DNA of 52,396 nucleotides from Gammaproteobacteria bacterium (GTDB lineage: Bacteria > Pseudomonadota > Gammaproteobacteria > Chromatiales > Chromatiaceae), in contig JAGRGY010000023.1 in assembly GCA_020445255.1 (NCBI GenBank), forward strand, positions 1 to 52,396. The letters are read 5' to 3'. Positions 14,999 through 26,554 of the stretch are shown here, one piece after another. Positions within the stretch are counted from its first letter, which is position 1. Each line of letters opens with the position of its first letter. The notes beneath the pieces are model-generated. The model saw only the letters and a list, made by a program, of their open reading frames with translations. It made no database searches and had not been told where the DNA came from. A program made the position numbers and the translations under genes.

Positions 14999-16999
14999 TC
15001 AGCGCGTGCGAGGTTTACCGCCCTTCTTCGCCGGCCGGCGCACATCGGCCCCGACATCGTCGCCACCGAAACGTTTGCGCGCGGTCGGTTTGGTGGTCGC
15101 ACGCTTGCCGTCGGCCGTAGGTGCGGACGCCTGCCGGGCCACACGCGGTTTGCTGTTCGCCGCCTTGTGCCCGGTCTTGCGCGCCCCTTTGCGGGGAGCC
15201 GCTGCGGCATCCGGTTCGGCGCGCTTGCGCGGGCGCGCAGGGCGCTCGGAACTGCCGGCCTCTTCCACCGCGGCCGGATCGAAGTCGGCGAGGCGCTCGA
15301 TACCGAGGCGGCGCTGGCACACCCAGGCGTTCTGCAGATCGCGCAGGGTCTCCTGCGGCATGCCGGTCGGCAGGTCGACGGTCGAGAAGTCGTCGAAGAT
15401 CTCGATGTGGCCGATGTACTTGCTGTCGATATCGGCCTCGTTGGCAATTGCGCCGACGATGTTCGCCGGCTTGACGCCATCGCGGTAGCCGACCGCGATG
15501 CGGAAGCGCTCCATGTCGAGGTCGGGAAAATCCTTGAGCCGCAGCGCCGCATGCGACAGCGCCTTGTGCGGACGCGCGTAGGCATCGCGCCCGCTACGCA
15601 TATCATCGCGCCTCGTACGATCTTCGCCGCCGGGTGGCTCACGCCGCGGCCGCCGCACATCGTCCTTCGGGTCGAGCAACAGCGGGGTATCGCCTTGCGC
15701 GATGCGCGCCAGTGCGGCGGCGATCTGCAGCGCATCGAAGTCGCCCTCCTGCTCGAGTTCGCTGACCAGGCGGTAGAACACGGCCAGGTCTGCGCCACCG
15801 GCGGTCTCGCGCACGCCCTGCTTGAAGCGCTCGGTGCGGCGGGTGTTGATGTCGTGCACCGACGGCAGGTCCATCTGCTCGATCGGCTGCTTGGTGGCCT
15901 TTTCGATCAGGCGCAGCATGCGGCGTTCGCGCGGCGCGACGAACAGAATCGCCTCGCCCGCCGCGCCGGCGCGTCCGGTGCGGCCGATGCGGTGCACGTA
16001 GGACTCGGTGTCGTACGGGATGTCGTAGTTGACCACGTGGCTGACGCGTTTGACGTCGAGGCCGCGTGCCGCGACGTCGGTCGCGACCAGGATGTCGACC
16101 TTGCCGTCACGCAGACGTTCGACAGTCCGCTCGCGCTGCGCCTGAGCGACGTCGCCATTGAGCGCCTCGGCGGCGAAGCCGCGTGCAGAGAGCTTCTCGG
16201 CCAGCTCGACCGTCTGGGTCTTGGTGCGGACGAAGATGATGACGCCGTCGAACGGCTCGGTTTCGAGGATGCGCGTCAGCGCGTCGAGTTTGTGCAGACC
16301 GGAGATCGCCCAATAGCGTTGGCGGATATTCTCCGCCGTGGTCGTGCGCGACGTGATCTGCACGTGCGCGGGCTCGCGCAGGTGGCGCGACGCCACCTTG
16401 CGGATCTCGGCCGGCATGGTCGCCGAGAACAGCGCGATCTGGCGTTCCGGCGGGGTGTGCTCGAGGATCCATTCGACGTCGTCGATGAATCCCATGCGCA
16501 GCATCTCGTCGGCCTCGTCGAGCACCAGTGCCAGCAGGCGCGAGATGTCGAGCGTACCGCGCCGCATGTGGTCCATGACCCGCCCCGGCGTACCGACGAT
16601 CACCTGCACGCCGCGGCGCAGCTGGTTCAGCTGCAGACCCATGCCCTGCCCGCCGTAAATCGGCAGCACGTGGAATCCGGGCAGAAAACGCGCGTAGGTC
16701 TGCATCGCCTCGGCCACCTGCAGCGCCAGCTCGCGGGTCGGTGCCAGCACCAGCAACTGCGGATGGTTGTGCGTCGCATCGATGCGTGCGAGCAGCGGCA
16801 ACGCGAACGCGGCTGTCTTGCCGGTGCCGGTCTGCGCCTGCCCGATCAGGTCGCGGCCGTCGAGCAACAGCGGAATCGCCTGCGCCTGGATCGGCGAAGG
16901 GGATTCGTAGCCGACCTCGGCCAGCGCGGCGAGCAAGGGCCCGGGCAGACCCAGCGATGCGAAATCGGGGGATGTGGATTCGTTCATGGTTTCGGACAT
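14999..16999 (-). CDS. deaD: DEAD-box RNA helicase (DeaD/CsdA type)
   Basis: The protein has 666 residues from the ATG at 16999; another ATG at 16987 is possible. All DEAD-box motifs are present in order: Q motif (PSPIQAQAI), AQTGTGKT, PTRELALQ, TPGRV, DEAD, SAT, VATDVAARGLDV and HRIGRTGRAG. After the two RecA domains comes a dimerisation region and the RNA-binding DbpA/CsdA domain (RFRIAVGYRDGVKPANIVGA), then a long basic Lys/Arg/Ala tail. It unwinds structured RNA in ribosome assembly and mRNA decay, especially in the cold. The tail is longer and more basic than usual. Confidence 0.93.
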   Translation of the reverse strand: MSETMNESTSPDFASLGLPGPLLAALAEVGYESPSPIQAQAIPLLLDGRDLIGQAQTGTGKTAAFALPLLARIDATHNHPQLLVLAPTRELALQVAEAMQTYARFLPGFHVLPIYGGQGMGLQLNQLRRGVQVIVGTPGRVMDHMRRGTLDISRLLALVLDEADEMLRMGFIDDVEWILEHTPPERQIALFSATMPAEIRKVASRHLREPAHVQITSRTTTAENIRQRYWAISGLHKLDALTRILETEPFDGVIIFVRTKTQTVELAEKLSARGFAAEALNGDVAQAQRERTVERLRDGKVDILVATDVAARGLDVKRVSHVVNYDIPYDTESYVHRIGRTGRAGAAGEAILFVAPRERRMLRLIEKATKQPIEQMDLPSVHDINTRRTERFKQGVRETAGGADLAVFYRLVSELEQEGDFDALQIAAALARIAQGDTPLLLDPKDDVRRPRREPPGGEDRTRRDDMRSGRDAYARPHKALSHAALRLKDFPDLDMERFRIAVGYRDGVKPANIVGAIANEADIDSKYIGHIEIFDDFSTVDLPTGMPQETLRDLQNAWVCQRRLGIERLADFDPAAVEEAGSSERPARPRKRAEPDAAAAPRKGARKTGHKAANSKPRVARQASAPTADGKRATTKPTARKRFGGDDVGADVRRPAKKGGKPRTR

Positions 17000-17141
17000 G
17001 GCGGCGGGACCCGTCGGCAGGCGACACGCAGACAAAGCATGGCGGGGGCGCGGATTCTACGCATGTTGCGCGACGCCGTCAGTTTTTTGTACGCCGGACG
17101 GCGTTTGCCCAGGACAACGGCTTTGAGACAATGCCGTCGCC

Positions 17142-17672
17142 ATGCCGATCGTAACGCTGCCCGACGCCGTCGCCCTGCTGTTCGTGCTGTTCGCCGGTGT
17201 GCGTGGCCGCAGGCGCGCACTGGGCAACTCGCTGCACAGTCTGACCTCTCTGCTGCTGCTGATCGCGCTGTTCATGGGCTTTCGCATGACCGGCGAACTG
17301 CGCCAGTTGCTCGGGGGCCTGGCCGACGCGATGCGTGCCGTGCCCGGACTCGGCGGCAAACTGCTGATCATCGTCGCCGCCTGGTACCTGATGCGCGTGT
17401 TGCGCCAACGCAGCGGTTACTGGGTCGAGCGCGCCATCCCTTCCCGCCTGCATGCGCGCATCACGCCGATCGCCGAGGGGCTGCGTGCCGCGCTGCTGGC
17501 CGGGTTCATCGCGTGGTTGGGCGAGGGCTGGTTCGACGACCCGCCGCGAGACACGCCACTGATCGTGCAGGGTGTGCGCATCGGCGATGCCTGGGTCTCG
17601 CGGCTGCTGCACCCGCCGCCAACAGCGCTGCAGCCGCCACCGTTGCATGCCACCGAGCAGACTGTCCGATAG
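17142..17672 (+). CDS. CvpA-like inner-membrane protein
   Basis: The protein has 176 residues. Hydrophobic segments at about residues 7-20, 32-50 and 70-88, followed by an amphipathic region and another weak segment (AALLAGFIAWLG), give a CvpA-like plan. CvpA proteins act in colicin V export or envelope stress; the exact role here is unknown. The C-terminus is Pro-rich. It is a lone gene 266 bases before nhaA. Confidence 0.5.
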   Translation: MPIVTLPDAVALLFVLFAGVRGRRRALGNSLHSLTSLLLLIALFMGFRMTGELRQLLGGLADAMRAVPGLGGKLLIIVAAWYLMRVLRQRSGYWVERAIPSRLHARITPIAEGLRAALLAGFIAWLGEGWFDDPPRDTPLIVQGVRIGDAWVSRLLHPPPTALQPPPLHATEQTVR

Positions 17673-17938
17673 CAGACGTGCACTACGCGATCGGCAAAAT
17701 CGCCGGCGGTGCGGCACGCACGAGTAGCTCATCGCGATCGACTCGCGTGCGCACGACCGTAGGCGGTCGCGGCGCCGTCCGGGCAGAGCGCTGCCCACAT
17801 CCTGGCGGAACGTGGACGCCCTGCCGCTGGCATGGTTGCCATCGGGACAAAACCCGGTAATGTGCGGCGCAGTCCAGAATCGACACGTCGTCAAACCACG
17901 GACCGGACGTCGCCGCGGCGGCGCCACGGAGCAACCCG

Positions 17939-19117
17939 ATGCTGAGAGCCATCAACGAATTCCTTCGCCTCGAATCCGCCGGCGGGATCCTGCTGGTCGG
18001 TGCCGCGATCGCGGCGATGATCCTGGCGAATTCGCCCCTTGCCGCCGGATACCAGTGGATTCTCGACATGCCGGTCGAGATCCGCGTCGGCCCGCTGCAG
18101 ATCGCGAAACCGCTGCTGCTGTGGGTCAACGACGGCCTGATGGCCGTGTTCTTCTTCCTGGTCGGACTCGAGCTGAAGCGCGAGGCGATCGAAGGCGAAC
18201 TGTCGAAACCCGCGAACATCGTACTGCCCGCGGTTGGCGCGGTCGGCGGCATGCTGGTGCCCGCACTGATCTACGCCGCGATCAATCATGGCGACGCCGT
18301 CGCGCTGGCCGGATGGGCGATCCCGGCGGCGACCGACATCGCGTTCGCGCTCGGCATCTTGACCCTGCTCGGCAAGCGCATACCCACCGCGCTGAAGGTG
18401 TTCCTGGTATCGCTGGCGATCTTCGATGACATCGGCGCGATCATCATCATTGCGCTGTTCTACACCGACGGCCTGTCGACCAGCGCGCTCGCGGTTGCAG
18501 CCGTGGCACTGGTCGCGTTGACCGTATTCAACCGGCGGCATGTCTCGTCGATGCCGCCCTACATCTTCGTCGGTCTGGTGCTGTGGGTGGCGCTGCTGAA
18601 GTCCGGCGTGCATGCCACCCTGGCCGGCGTCGCGCTGGCGATGTTCATCCCGATGCGCGACCGCGAGCGACCCGAGCATTCGCCGCTGCGCGACCTCGAG
18701 CACGAACTGCATCCGGTCGTCGCGTTCGTGATCCTGCCGATCTTCGCGTTTGCCAACTCCGGCATCGGTCTGACCGGGATGAGCGCGGACTTCTTCCTGC
18801 ACCCGGTATCGCTCGGCGTCGCCGGTGGCCTGTTCATCGGCAAGCAGATCGGCGTGTTCCTTTTCTGCTGGCTGACGATACGCCTTGGTCTCGCCCAGCT
18901 GCCGCGCGACGTTGGCTGGCTCGGGCTGTACGGCGCGGCGCTGCTGTGCGGCGTCGGCTTCACGATGAGCCTGTTCATCGGCAGCCTGGCATTCGAAAAC
19001 GTCGGTGCGCGCGTGTTCGACGAACGCATCGGCATCGTGCTCGGCTCGCTGCTGTCGGGCATCGCCGGCTACGTGGTGCTCAAAACGGTGTGCCGTGGCG
19101 AGGGGACCTGCCGTTGA
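17939..19117 (+). CDS. nhaA: Na+/H+ antiporter NhaA
   Basis: The protein has 392 residues with about 12 membrane helices. The transport residues match E. coli numbering exactly: Asp133 (AATDIAFAL) and the Asp163-Asp164 pair (AIFDDIGAI). It is an electrogenic exchanger, 2 H+ for 1 Na+, which protects against Na+ at alkaline pH. The start ATG at 17939 has GGAGCAACCCG upstream. It is convergent with the lipoprotein gene at 19139, only 21 bases apart. Confidence 0.95.
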   Translation: MLRAINEFLRLESAGGILLVGAAIAAMILANSPLAAGYQWILDMPVEIRVGPLQIAKPLLLWVNDGLMAVFFFLVGLELKREAIEGELSKPANIVLPAVGAVGGMLVPALIYAAINHGDAVALAGWAIPAATDIAFALGILTLLGKRIPTALKVFLVSLAIFDDIGAIIIIALFYTDGLSTSALAVAAVALVALTVFNRRHVSSMPPYIFVGLVLWVALLKSGVHATLAGVALAMFIPMRDRERPEHSPLRDLEHELHPVVAFVILPIFAFANSGIGLTGMSADFFLHPVSLGVAGGLFIGKQIGVFLFCWLTIRLGLAQLPRDVGWLGLYGAALLCGVGFTMSLFIGSLAFENVGARVFDERIGIVLGSLLSGIAGYVVLKTVCRGEGTCR

Positions 19118-19138
19118 GCAGTCAACCAGCCGCGCGCC

Positions 19139-19483
19139 TCACCCGCGGTGCGGATGCTCGAAGAACACGTACGGCGTCGAGTAGTCGCTGAACTCGAAGT
19201 AGACCTTTTTCTCGCCCGGGTCCTTGTGCATGTTCAGGTTCTCGTCGAACACGCCATAGCCGAAGCGGTAGGGGCGCGGTACGTTGCCCTGCGTGGAGAC
19301 CGCGGTGCTGATCTTGTCGATCTCGATGAAGCGCCGCACCAGCTTGTCGCCGGCATAGATCTCCAGCACGCCGTTGGTGCCGGTCCAGTTCTGGATCGCA
19401 CGCCCGAGCTTGTTCTGCGTCTCCTGGGTGCATCCGGTTGCGCCGGCCAGGACCAGCGCAGGCAGCAGAATGGATATGCGCAT
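19139..19483 (-). CDS. Small lipoprotein, function unknown
   Basis: The protein has 114 residues from the ATG at 19483 (GGAG 7 bases upstream). A signal peptide ends in GATGC, a tolerable lipobox. The mature part contains NGVLEIYAGDKLVRRFIEID and a Tyr/Phe-rich end, suggesting a small beta-rich domain. It starts 23 bases after the CPA2 antiporter gene ends and is very likely co-transcribed with it; homologues are not recognised. Confidence 0.65.
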   Translation of the reverse strand: MRISILLPALVLAGATGCTQETQNKLGRAIQNWTGTNGVLEIYAGDKLVRRFIEIDKISTAVSTQGNVPRPYRFGYGVFDENLNMHKDPGEKKVYFEFSDYSTPYVFFEHPHRG

Positions 19484-19506
19484 CTGTACTCCGTCAATCG
19501 AGGATT

Positions 19507-20988
19507 TCACTTGGACGGCCCGTGCGCGTCGTTGCTGACGTGACGGCGCAGCGCCCACTTCAGCAACGACGGCGAGATGACGGTCGTGATGACGACCATC
19601 AGCACGATCGACGCAAACAGCCGGCTGTCGATCACGCCGAGACCCTTGCCGATGGTTGCAAAGATCAGTCCCACCTCGCCGCGCGGCAGCATCCCGACCC
19701 CGATCGCAAGGCGATTCAGACTACGGTCGGCCGCGAAGCCGCATACCAGCTTACCGGCGATCGCGGCGACGGCAAGCCCTGTCGCCAGCAGCCAGACCTC
19801 GCCGCTGAGGAAACTCTCGAGCTTGACCTGCATGCCGATCAGCACGAAGAAAATCGGCACCAGTACGGCCTCGAGCGGCGCCATCAGGTTCTTGACCGTG
19901 TCGCAGCCGGCCATGTCGTCGCCGATCCAGCGGTCGAAGTAGCGATCGTTGATGATCAGACCGGCCGCGAAGGCGCCAATGATCGTCGCCAGGCCGACGA
20001 GGTCGGCAAACCACGACAGACCCATGACGAAGATGAAGCTGACGAATATCTTCGCCTCGTGCGCACGCAGGCCGCGCATCATCGAGATCAGACCACGCAG
20101 CACGTAGGGACCGGCATACATCGCGGCGAGGATGAACAGCGTCGCCAGACCGAGGATCCGCATCACGGCATAGCCCTCGAACACGCCGCTGATGACGATG
20201 CCTGAGACGATCGCCAGCGCGACCAGTCCGAGAACGTCGTCGAAGATCGCCGCGCCCAGGATCACGCACGCCTCGCGCGAATGCACGGCATCGAGTTCGG
20301 ACAGCACGCGCGCCGTGATGCCGACACTGGTCGCGCCGAGTGTCGCGCCGATGAACAACAGCGCTCCGAAACTGTTGTCCGGCAACACCAGCCAGGCCAC
20401 GGCGACACCGAGAGCGAAAGGTGCCAGCATGCCCACCAGGGCGACCTTGAGTGACGCGCCACCTGCTCGGCGCATCTCTTCGACGCTGCTCTCGAGGCCG
20501 ACCAGGAACATCAGAAAGATCATGCCGTAGCGCGAAAAGACGTCGGCGGTGTGCGCGATGCTCAACAGCTGCATGCCGTGCGGCCCCTGCACGATGCCGA
20601 CGATCTTGTTCGCCAGCACCGGGTCCTGAAAAACGCTTGCAGCGGCCGCGTGAATGCTCGCACCGGAAAACGTCATGTCGATCATGTCGAATACCGGCCG
20701 GCCTTCGCGCATGACCAGGATGAAGTCGCCGCCGAGCAGGTAGATCAGGTTGCCGAGCAGGATGCCGATCACGAGTTCGCCGAGCACGGACGGCTGACCG
20801 AGGCGGCGCGCGAAGTAGCGTCCCACCACGGCGAACACCAGGATCCCGGTGACCCCGAGGATGATCGGTGCGGCCGGGTCGGAATGCCCCCCGGCCGCCA
20901 CCGCGTAGGCGAACGGCACTGCCACCAGCACAAGCGGCAGCATGGACACGAATATCGACGGCAACCTGTCTTTGTCCAGCTTACGCAT
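19507..20988 (-). CDS. CPA2-family monovalent cation/proton antiporter
   Basis: The protein has 493 residues from the ATG at 20988 (CGGAGG upstream); the frame is open to 21165 but the extra part is not protein-like. About 13 membrane helices are present. The FLVGLESS helix and the ion-binding pair in AIFDDVLGLVAL (Asp-Asp, as in electrogenic NapA/NhaA-type carriers rather than Asn-Asp) place it in CPA2 (KefB/NapA-like). The C-terminal RCK/TrkA-N domain found in KefB is absent. It likely exchanges Na+ or K+ for H+. A downstream lipoprotein is coupled to it. Confidence 0.88.
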   Translation of the reverse strand: MRKLDKDRLPSIFVSMLPLVLVAVPFAYAVAAGGHSDPAAPIILGVTGILVFAVVGRYFARRLGQPSVLGELVIGILLGNLIYLLGGDFILVMREGRPVFDMIDMTFSGASIHAAAASVFQDPVLANKIVGIVQGPHGMQLLSIAHTADVFSRYGMIFLMFLVGLESSVEEMRRAGGASLKVALVGMLAPFALGVAVAWLVLPDNSFGALLFIGATLGATSVGITARVLSELDAVHSREACVILGAAIFDDVLGLVALAIVSGIVISGVFEGYAVMRILGLATLFILAAMYAGPYVLRGLISMMRGLRAHEAKIFVSFIFVMGLSWFADLVGLATIIGAFAAGLIINDRYFDRWIGDDMAGCDTVKNLMAPLEAVLVPIFFVLIGMQVKLESFLSGEVWLLATGLAVAAIAGKLVCGFAADRSLNRLAIGVGMLPRGEVGLIFATIGKGLGVIDSRLFASIVLMVVITTVISPSLLKWALRRHVSNDAHGPSK

Positions 20989-21149
20989 CGCCTGCCTCCG
21001 GCGCGCCCGGAGCGTGACTGCCGGGCCTGTCGCGGACTCCGTTTCCACGCTACCACAACCCGGCCGGCATGCCCTGACCTGCGACAGGGGAATCGTCGAT
21101 GGCCGGATGATATATTTTCCACCCGTCCCTTCCCGCGCATCCCGAAACC

Positions 21150-23315
<2,166 letters not shown>

Positions 23316-23381
23316 CGGCGCGGTAAAGTTCTACGACATTCAGACGCAGACCAAATCGGTCACCGAAACGAGGAATCAGCG

Positions 23382-23807
23382 GTGCGGGTCAGCGAGTACA
23401 TGACACGCAAGGTGATGACGGCGGCGCCCGATGACGGCGTGCGCGAGACCTTCTTCCGCATGCGCGAGGCGCACGTGCGCCATCTCCCGGTGCTCGACGG
23501 CGCACAGCTCGTCGGGATCCTCTCCGACCGTGATCTGCGCCGCCCCGACTGGGTCGACGAGGCGCCCGACCTGTCGCATGACTACCAGCTCGACGACAAC
23601 CTGTCGGTATCCGACCTGATGACCCGCAACCCGATCACAGTGCACACCTACGACGACCTCGCGACCGCGTGCGCGCAGATCAACCGGCATGGCTTCGGCG
23701 CGCTGCCAGTGCTGGACAAGGGCGATCACCTGGTCGGCATCCTGAGCAAAGCCGATCTGATACGGGCGTTCGCCGAGCTGCTGCAGAACCATCACACCCC
23801 CGCCTGA
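23382..23807 (+). CDS. Stand-alone paired CBS-domain protein
   Basis: The protein has 141 residues from a GTG start with GAGGAA upstream. Two CBS motifs (about residues 1-58 and 75-135) carry the typical VSEYMTRKVMTAAPDD and VSDLMTRNPITVHTYDD openings and GILSDRDL/GILSKADLIR ends. Such proteins bind adenine nucleotides and regulate partners; the partner is unknown. It lies 66 bases after ygiQ. Confidence 0.88.
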   Translation: MRVSEYMTRKVMTAAPDDGVRETFFRMREAHVRHLPVLDGAQLVGILSDRDLRRPDWVDEAPDLSHDYQLDDNLSVSDLMTRNPITVHTYDDLATACAQINRHGFGALPVLDKGDHLVGILSKADLIRAFAELLQNHHTPA

Positions 23808-23832
23808 GCAACGTCGCGCCGGTGCGCAGCAT

Positions 23833-24378
23833 TCAACGCACGATGGTTGCGAGGTCGCCGAGCGCCGTGCGGATCTCGCCGAGCGTGGGCGCCTCCAGAT
23901 CGTAGGGCTCCTGATAGGCGCCGTAACAGGTCATGCGCATCACCTCGGGCTGGCGCGCCGAATACAGCGTGAAGTGGTACCCGAGGTAGTAAGAACTGCT
24001 GCCGTCGCCGTCCATGCCGGCCAGCCACGCGAGTGCGGCGAACTGATGCGCGGCGGGATCGCTGGCATCGACGACCTGTTGCAGCGACTGCTGCACGTGC
24101 GCGATCCGGAACGCGTCGGGCTCGATCGAGACGGCGTCGTGGTCAACGCCGCGGATCTCGAAGGCGCAATGCGTCCGGTAGTGGTCGAAACCGGCGGTCA
24201 CTGCGCCGTCCTGCACGAACACCCGGGCGCGCCCCGCAGCGATCGGCAGGGCGCGATGCAGTTCGAGTGTCGCACCGGTCAGGTCGACGTAGCCACCGCC
24301 GACGGTGTCGCGTAGCGTCGGCATCGCCTGACAACCGGCCAGCAGCGCGGCGGTGAAAAGGATGAAGAGGGTTTTCAT
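23833..24378 (-). CDS. Lipoprotein, function unknown
   Basis: The protein has 181 residues from the ATG at 24378. MKTLFILFTAALLAGC is a clear lipoprotein signal with Cys16 as the lipid site. The mature part has VDLTGATLELHRALPI, RTHCAFEI and AWLAGMDGDGSSSYYLGYHF; no known family is recognised. It follows the HDOD gene by 65 bases on the same strand. Confidence 0.68.
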   Translation of the reverse strand: MKTLFILFTAALLAGCQAMPTLRDTVGGGYVDLTGATLELHRALPIAAGRARVFVQDGAVTAGFDHYRTHCAFEIRGVDHDAVSIEPDAFRIAHVQQSLQQVVDASDPAAHQFAALAWLAGMDGDGSSSYYLGYHFTLYSARQPEVMRMTCYGAYQEPYDLEAPTLGEIRTALGDLATIVR

Positions 24379-24443
24379 CTTTGCCCCCCGGCAGGAACCA
24401 GGTTGCCGATGACAGTAGGCCCGCGGCGCGGCCGCGGTCAAGT

Positions 24444-25295
24444 TCAGGAAGCGGACAGCAGCTCGACCATGTCCTCGACAATATCGTCGAAATCGGTGCT
24501 GCTGATCCCGGCATACGCCAGCACGGCATTACCGCAGCGCTCCCACTCCGGATCGTCGGTCCGACCCCAGTACACCTGGTCGATGTACTCGGCCATCTTC
24601 AACACGGCCAGCAGCGTGGCTTTCGGCGTGATCGCGCCGCCGTTTTCCGACAGCACGTCCTCGACGTCGTGGTGGCGCAGAATCAGTTCGCCGACGTGCT
24701 CGGGCAGGCCCCATGAGCGCGAAACGTAGTAGCCAATCACGGCGTGGTTGGTCTGGTAGTGACGATCTTCGCAGGCCGTGACCCCGCCGCACCCGGGCTC
24801 GCGCACGACATGCAGGAAATCGGGAAACCGCTCCATCATCAACGGCATTCCGACGTTGTGAAACAGGCCGAGCATATACGCCTCGTCCGGTGGGACCCCG
24901 CCGAAATACTGTGTGAGCCGCGCCGCGACCATGCCGATGTTGACGGGTGAATCCCAGTAGTGATCCGGCATCGAACCGCCGGCGTCCTCCATCGCACGCT
25001 TCAGCGCGAGGCCGGCGACGATGTTGCTGACGTTGAGCAGGCCGAGCAGGATCGTGGCCTGGCGGATCGACGTGACCTTGTTGCGCAAACCAAAGAACGG
25101 CGAGTTCAGCGTCTTCAACACCAGCGCGGCGAGTCCGGGGTCGCGCGCGATCGTCGTTGCCACCGCATCGATGTCGGGCTCGTCCTTCTGCATCAGCGCG
25201 TGCAGATCCATGAAAACCGCCGGTGCCGACGGAATACGGATCGACTGCAGCAGCTGACTGGTCGCCTCGTACGACAGCGGTGTATTCAACGGCAC
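24444..25295 (-). CDS. HDOD-domain signalling protein
   Basis: The protein has 283 residues from a GTG start with GGAGG close upstream. One HDOD domain covers about residues 15-215: IPSAPAVFMDLHALMQ, ARDPGLAALVLKTLNSPFFG, TSIRQATILLGL and LGLFHNVGMPLMM. HDOD proteins are HD-like but lack phosphodiesterase metal residues and act in motility, c-di-GMP and stress signalling. No attached output domain is present. Confidence 0.88.
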   Translation of the reverse strand: MPLNTPLSYEATSQLLQSIRIPSAPAVFMDLHALMQKDEPDIDAVATTIARDPGLAALVLKTLNSPFFGLRNKVTSIRQATILLGLLNVSNIVAGLALKRAMEDAGGSMPDHYWDSPVNIGMVAARLTQYFGGVPPDEAYMLGLFHNVGMPLMMERFPDFLHVVREPGCGGVTACEDRHYQTNHAVIGYYVSRSWGLPEHVGELILRHHDVEDVLSENGGAITPKATLLAVLKMAEYIDQVYWGRTDDPEWERCGNAVLAYAGISSTDFDDIVEDMVELLSAS

Positions 25296-25317
25296 TCCCC
25301 CTCCGCGGTGAATAACC

Positions 25318-25428
25318 TTAGCGACTGCAGCGATCAGTCCTTGATACCGACCGCAGGGACAGGATGAGGATCAGGATCAGGAGTACTGCCGTGGCGGAGC
25401 ACAGGCTGCGCATGGGGCGGCGGGCCAT
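25318..25428 (-). CDS. Possible 36-residue single-span membrane peptide
   Basis: An ATG at 25428 with GAGGT at about 8 bases upstream opens a short frame with a basic start (MARRPMRSLCSA), a hydrophobic run (TAVLLILILILSL) and a basic end, closing 22 bases before the HDOD gene. The span is encoded by a simple repeated CTGATC pattern, so it may be chance. No homologue is known to me. Confidence 0.25.
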   Translation of the reverse strand: MARRPMRSLCSATAVLLILILILSLRSVSRTDRCSR

Positions 25429-25482
25429 GCCGCAAACCTCGGGCGCTGTCGGTGGGCACAACAGGGGGCAGCGAATCATCGT

Positions 25483-26550
25483 ATGCTGTCCCCGATGCGT
25501 ATCTTCCCGCCAAATCGGTCCCTACCGCTGCAAGCCGCGGCTCTGGCGGCGCTGCTCGCCGTGTCGAGCCCGCCCGTGATGAGTGAGGGCGAGGCCCATG
25601 TCGTGGGCACCGTACGTCTTGCCGACGTGACCGCCGCGGCCGACTACAGCGCGCCGGCAACGGTGGTCGCCCGCTACGCACCCCGCATCGCCACTGAAAT
25701 CGATGCGCGCGTCTCCACGGTGCCGGTCGAGGTCGGCGATCGTGTCGCGCCCGGCGACGTCGTCGCGACGCTGGACTGCGAACGTGCCCAGGCAACGCTG
25801 GCCATCGCGCGCGCAGAACTCGAGCGCGCCAGTGCGCAGCGGCGGTTCGCGGCCACCCAGCTCGAACGCGCCCGCGATCTGACACGCAGCAAGAGTATCA
25901 GCGACGAGGTGCGCGACCAGCGCCGCAGCGAGCTCGCCGCGGCCGAGGCCGACCAGACGGTGCGCGACCGGCAGGTACGGCTGGCCGAGCTCGACGTCGA
26001 CCACTGTGTGATCCGGTCACCGATCGCCGGCGCCGTCACCGGCCGCTATGTCAGCGTCGGCGACTATGCGGTGCGTGGCAGCGCCGTCGTCGACCTGGTC
26101 GAAACCGAAGGCCAGGAGGTCAGCGCGGCGTTGCGCGACGACCAGGTGCGTAGTCTGCAAAGGGCCGAGCAGCGCGCGTTCACAAGCAACGGCGACCGCC
26201 GCGAGGTCGCGTTGCGCGCACTGCTGCCCCAGGTCGATCCCGCGACCCGTACGCGCGAGGCGCGCCTGCGCTTCACCACTGCACGGGGAGGGCCCGACCC
26301 GGGTACGGCCGGCCGCCTGGTCTGGCAGGGTCACGAGGTGCTGGTGCCGGCGACCTACCTGGTGCGACGCGGGCAGGCGCTCGGCGTGTTCGTGCTGGAT
26401 CAGGGCAGTGCGCGCTTCGTCGCCCTGCCGGATGCACAGGACGGCCGACCCGCCGTGGTCGATCTCGACCCGCAGACACGGCTGATCGACGAGGGTCGCC
26501 AGCGCCTGAACGACGGCGACGCGGTGCGCACGTCCCCGTCGCAGGAGTGA
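25483..26550 (+). CDS. RND efflux periplasmic adaptor (MFP)
   Basis: The protein has 355 residues; an alternative ATG lies at 25495. A signal peptide (LQAAALAALLAVSSPPVMS) precedes a split lipoyl domain (VEVGDRVAPGDVVATLDCER and CVIRSPIAGAVTGRYVSVGDY), a coiled-coil hairpin (about residues 105-170) and a beta-barrel/MP domain. It links an inner-membrane RND pump to an outer-membrane channel. The pump gene follows after 4 bases, so the two form an operon. Confidence 0.88.
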   Translation: MLSPMRIFPPNRSLPLQAAALAALLAVSSPPVMSEGEAHVVGTVRLADVTAAADYSAPATVVARYAPRIATEIDARVSTVPVEVGDRVAPGDVVATLDCERAQATLAIARAELERASAQRRFAATQLERARDLTRSKSISDEVRDQRRSELAAAEADQTVRDRQVRLAELDVDHCVIRSPIAGAVTGRYVSVGDYAVRGSAVVDLVETEGQEVSAALRDDQVRSLQRAEQRAFTSNGDRREVALRALLPQVDPATRTREARLRFTTARGGPDPGTAGRLVWQGHEVLVPATYLVRRGQALGVFVLDQGSARFVALPDAQDGRPAVVDLDPQTRLIDEGRQRLNDGDAVRTSPSQE

Positions 26551-26554
26551 CGAC

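Noticed and set aside
13825..15798. A 657-residue version of the AhpD-like protein
   Set aside because: The part upstream of the ATG at 14424 is Arg/Ser/Pro-rich shadow sequence across the helicase end; the ATG at 14424 has a proper ribosome site.
14912..17860. A 982-residue open frame on the plus strand
   Set aside because: It is the antisense shadow of the DEAD-box helicase and the following region; its composition is His/Arg/Gln/Asp-rich without domains, while the minus strand carries all helicase motifs.
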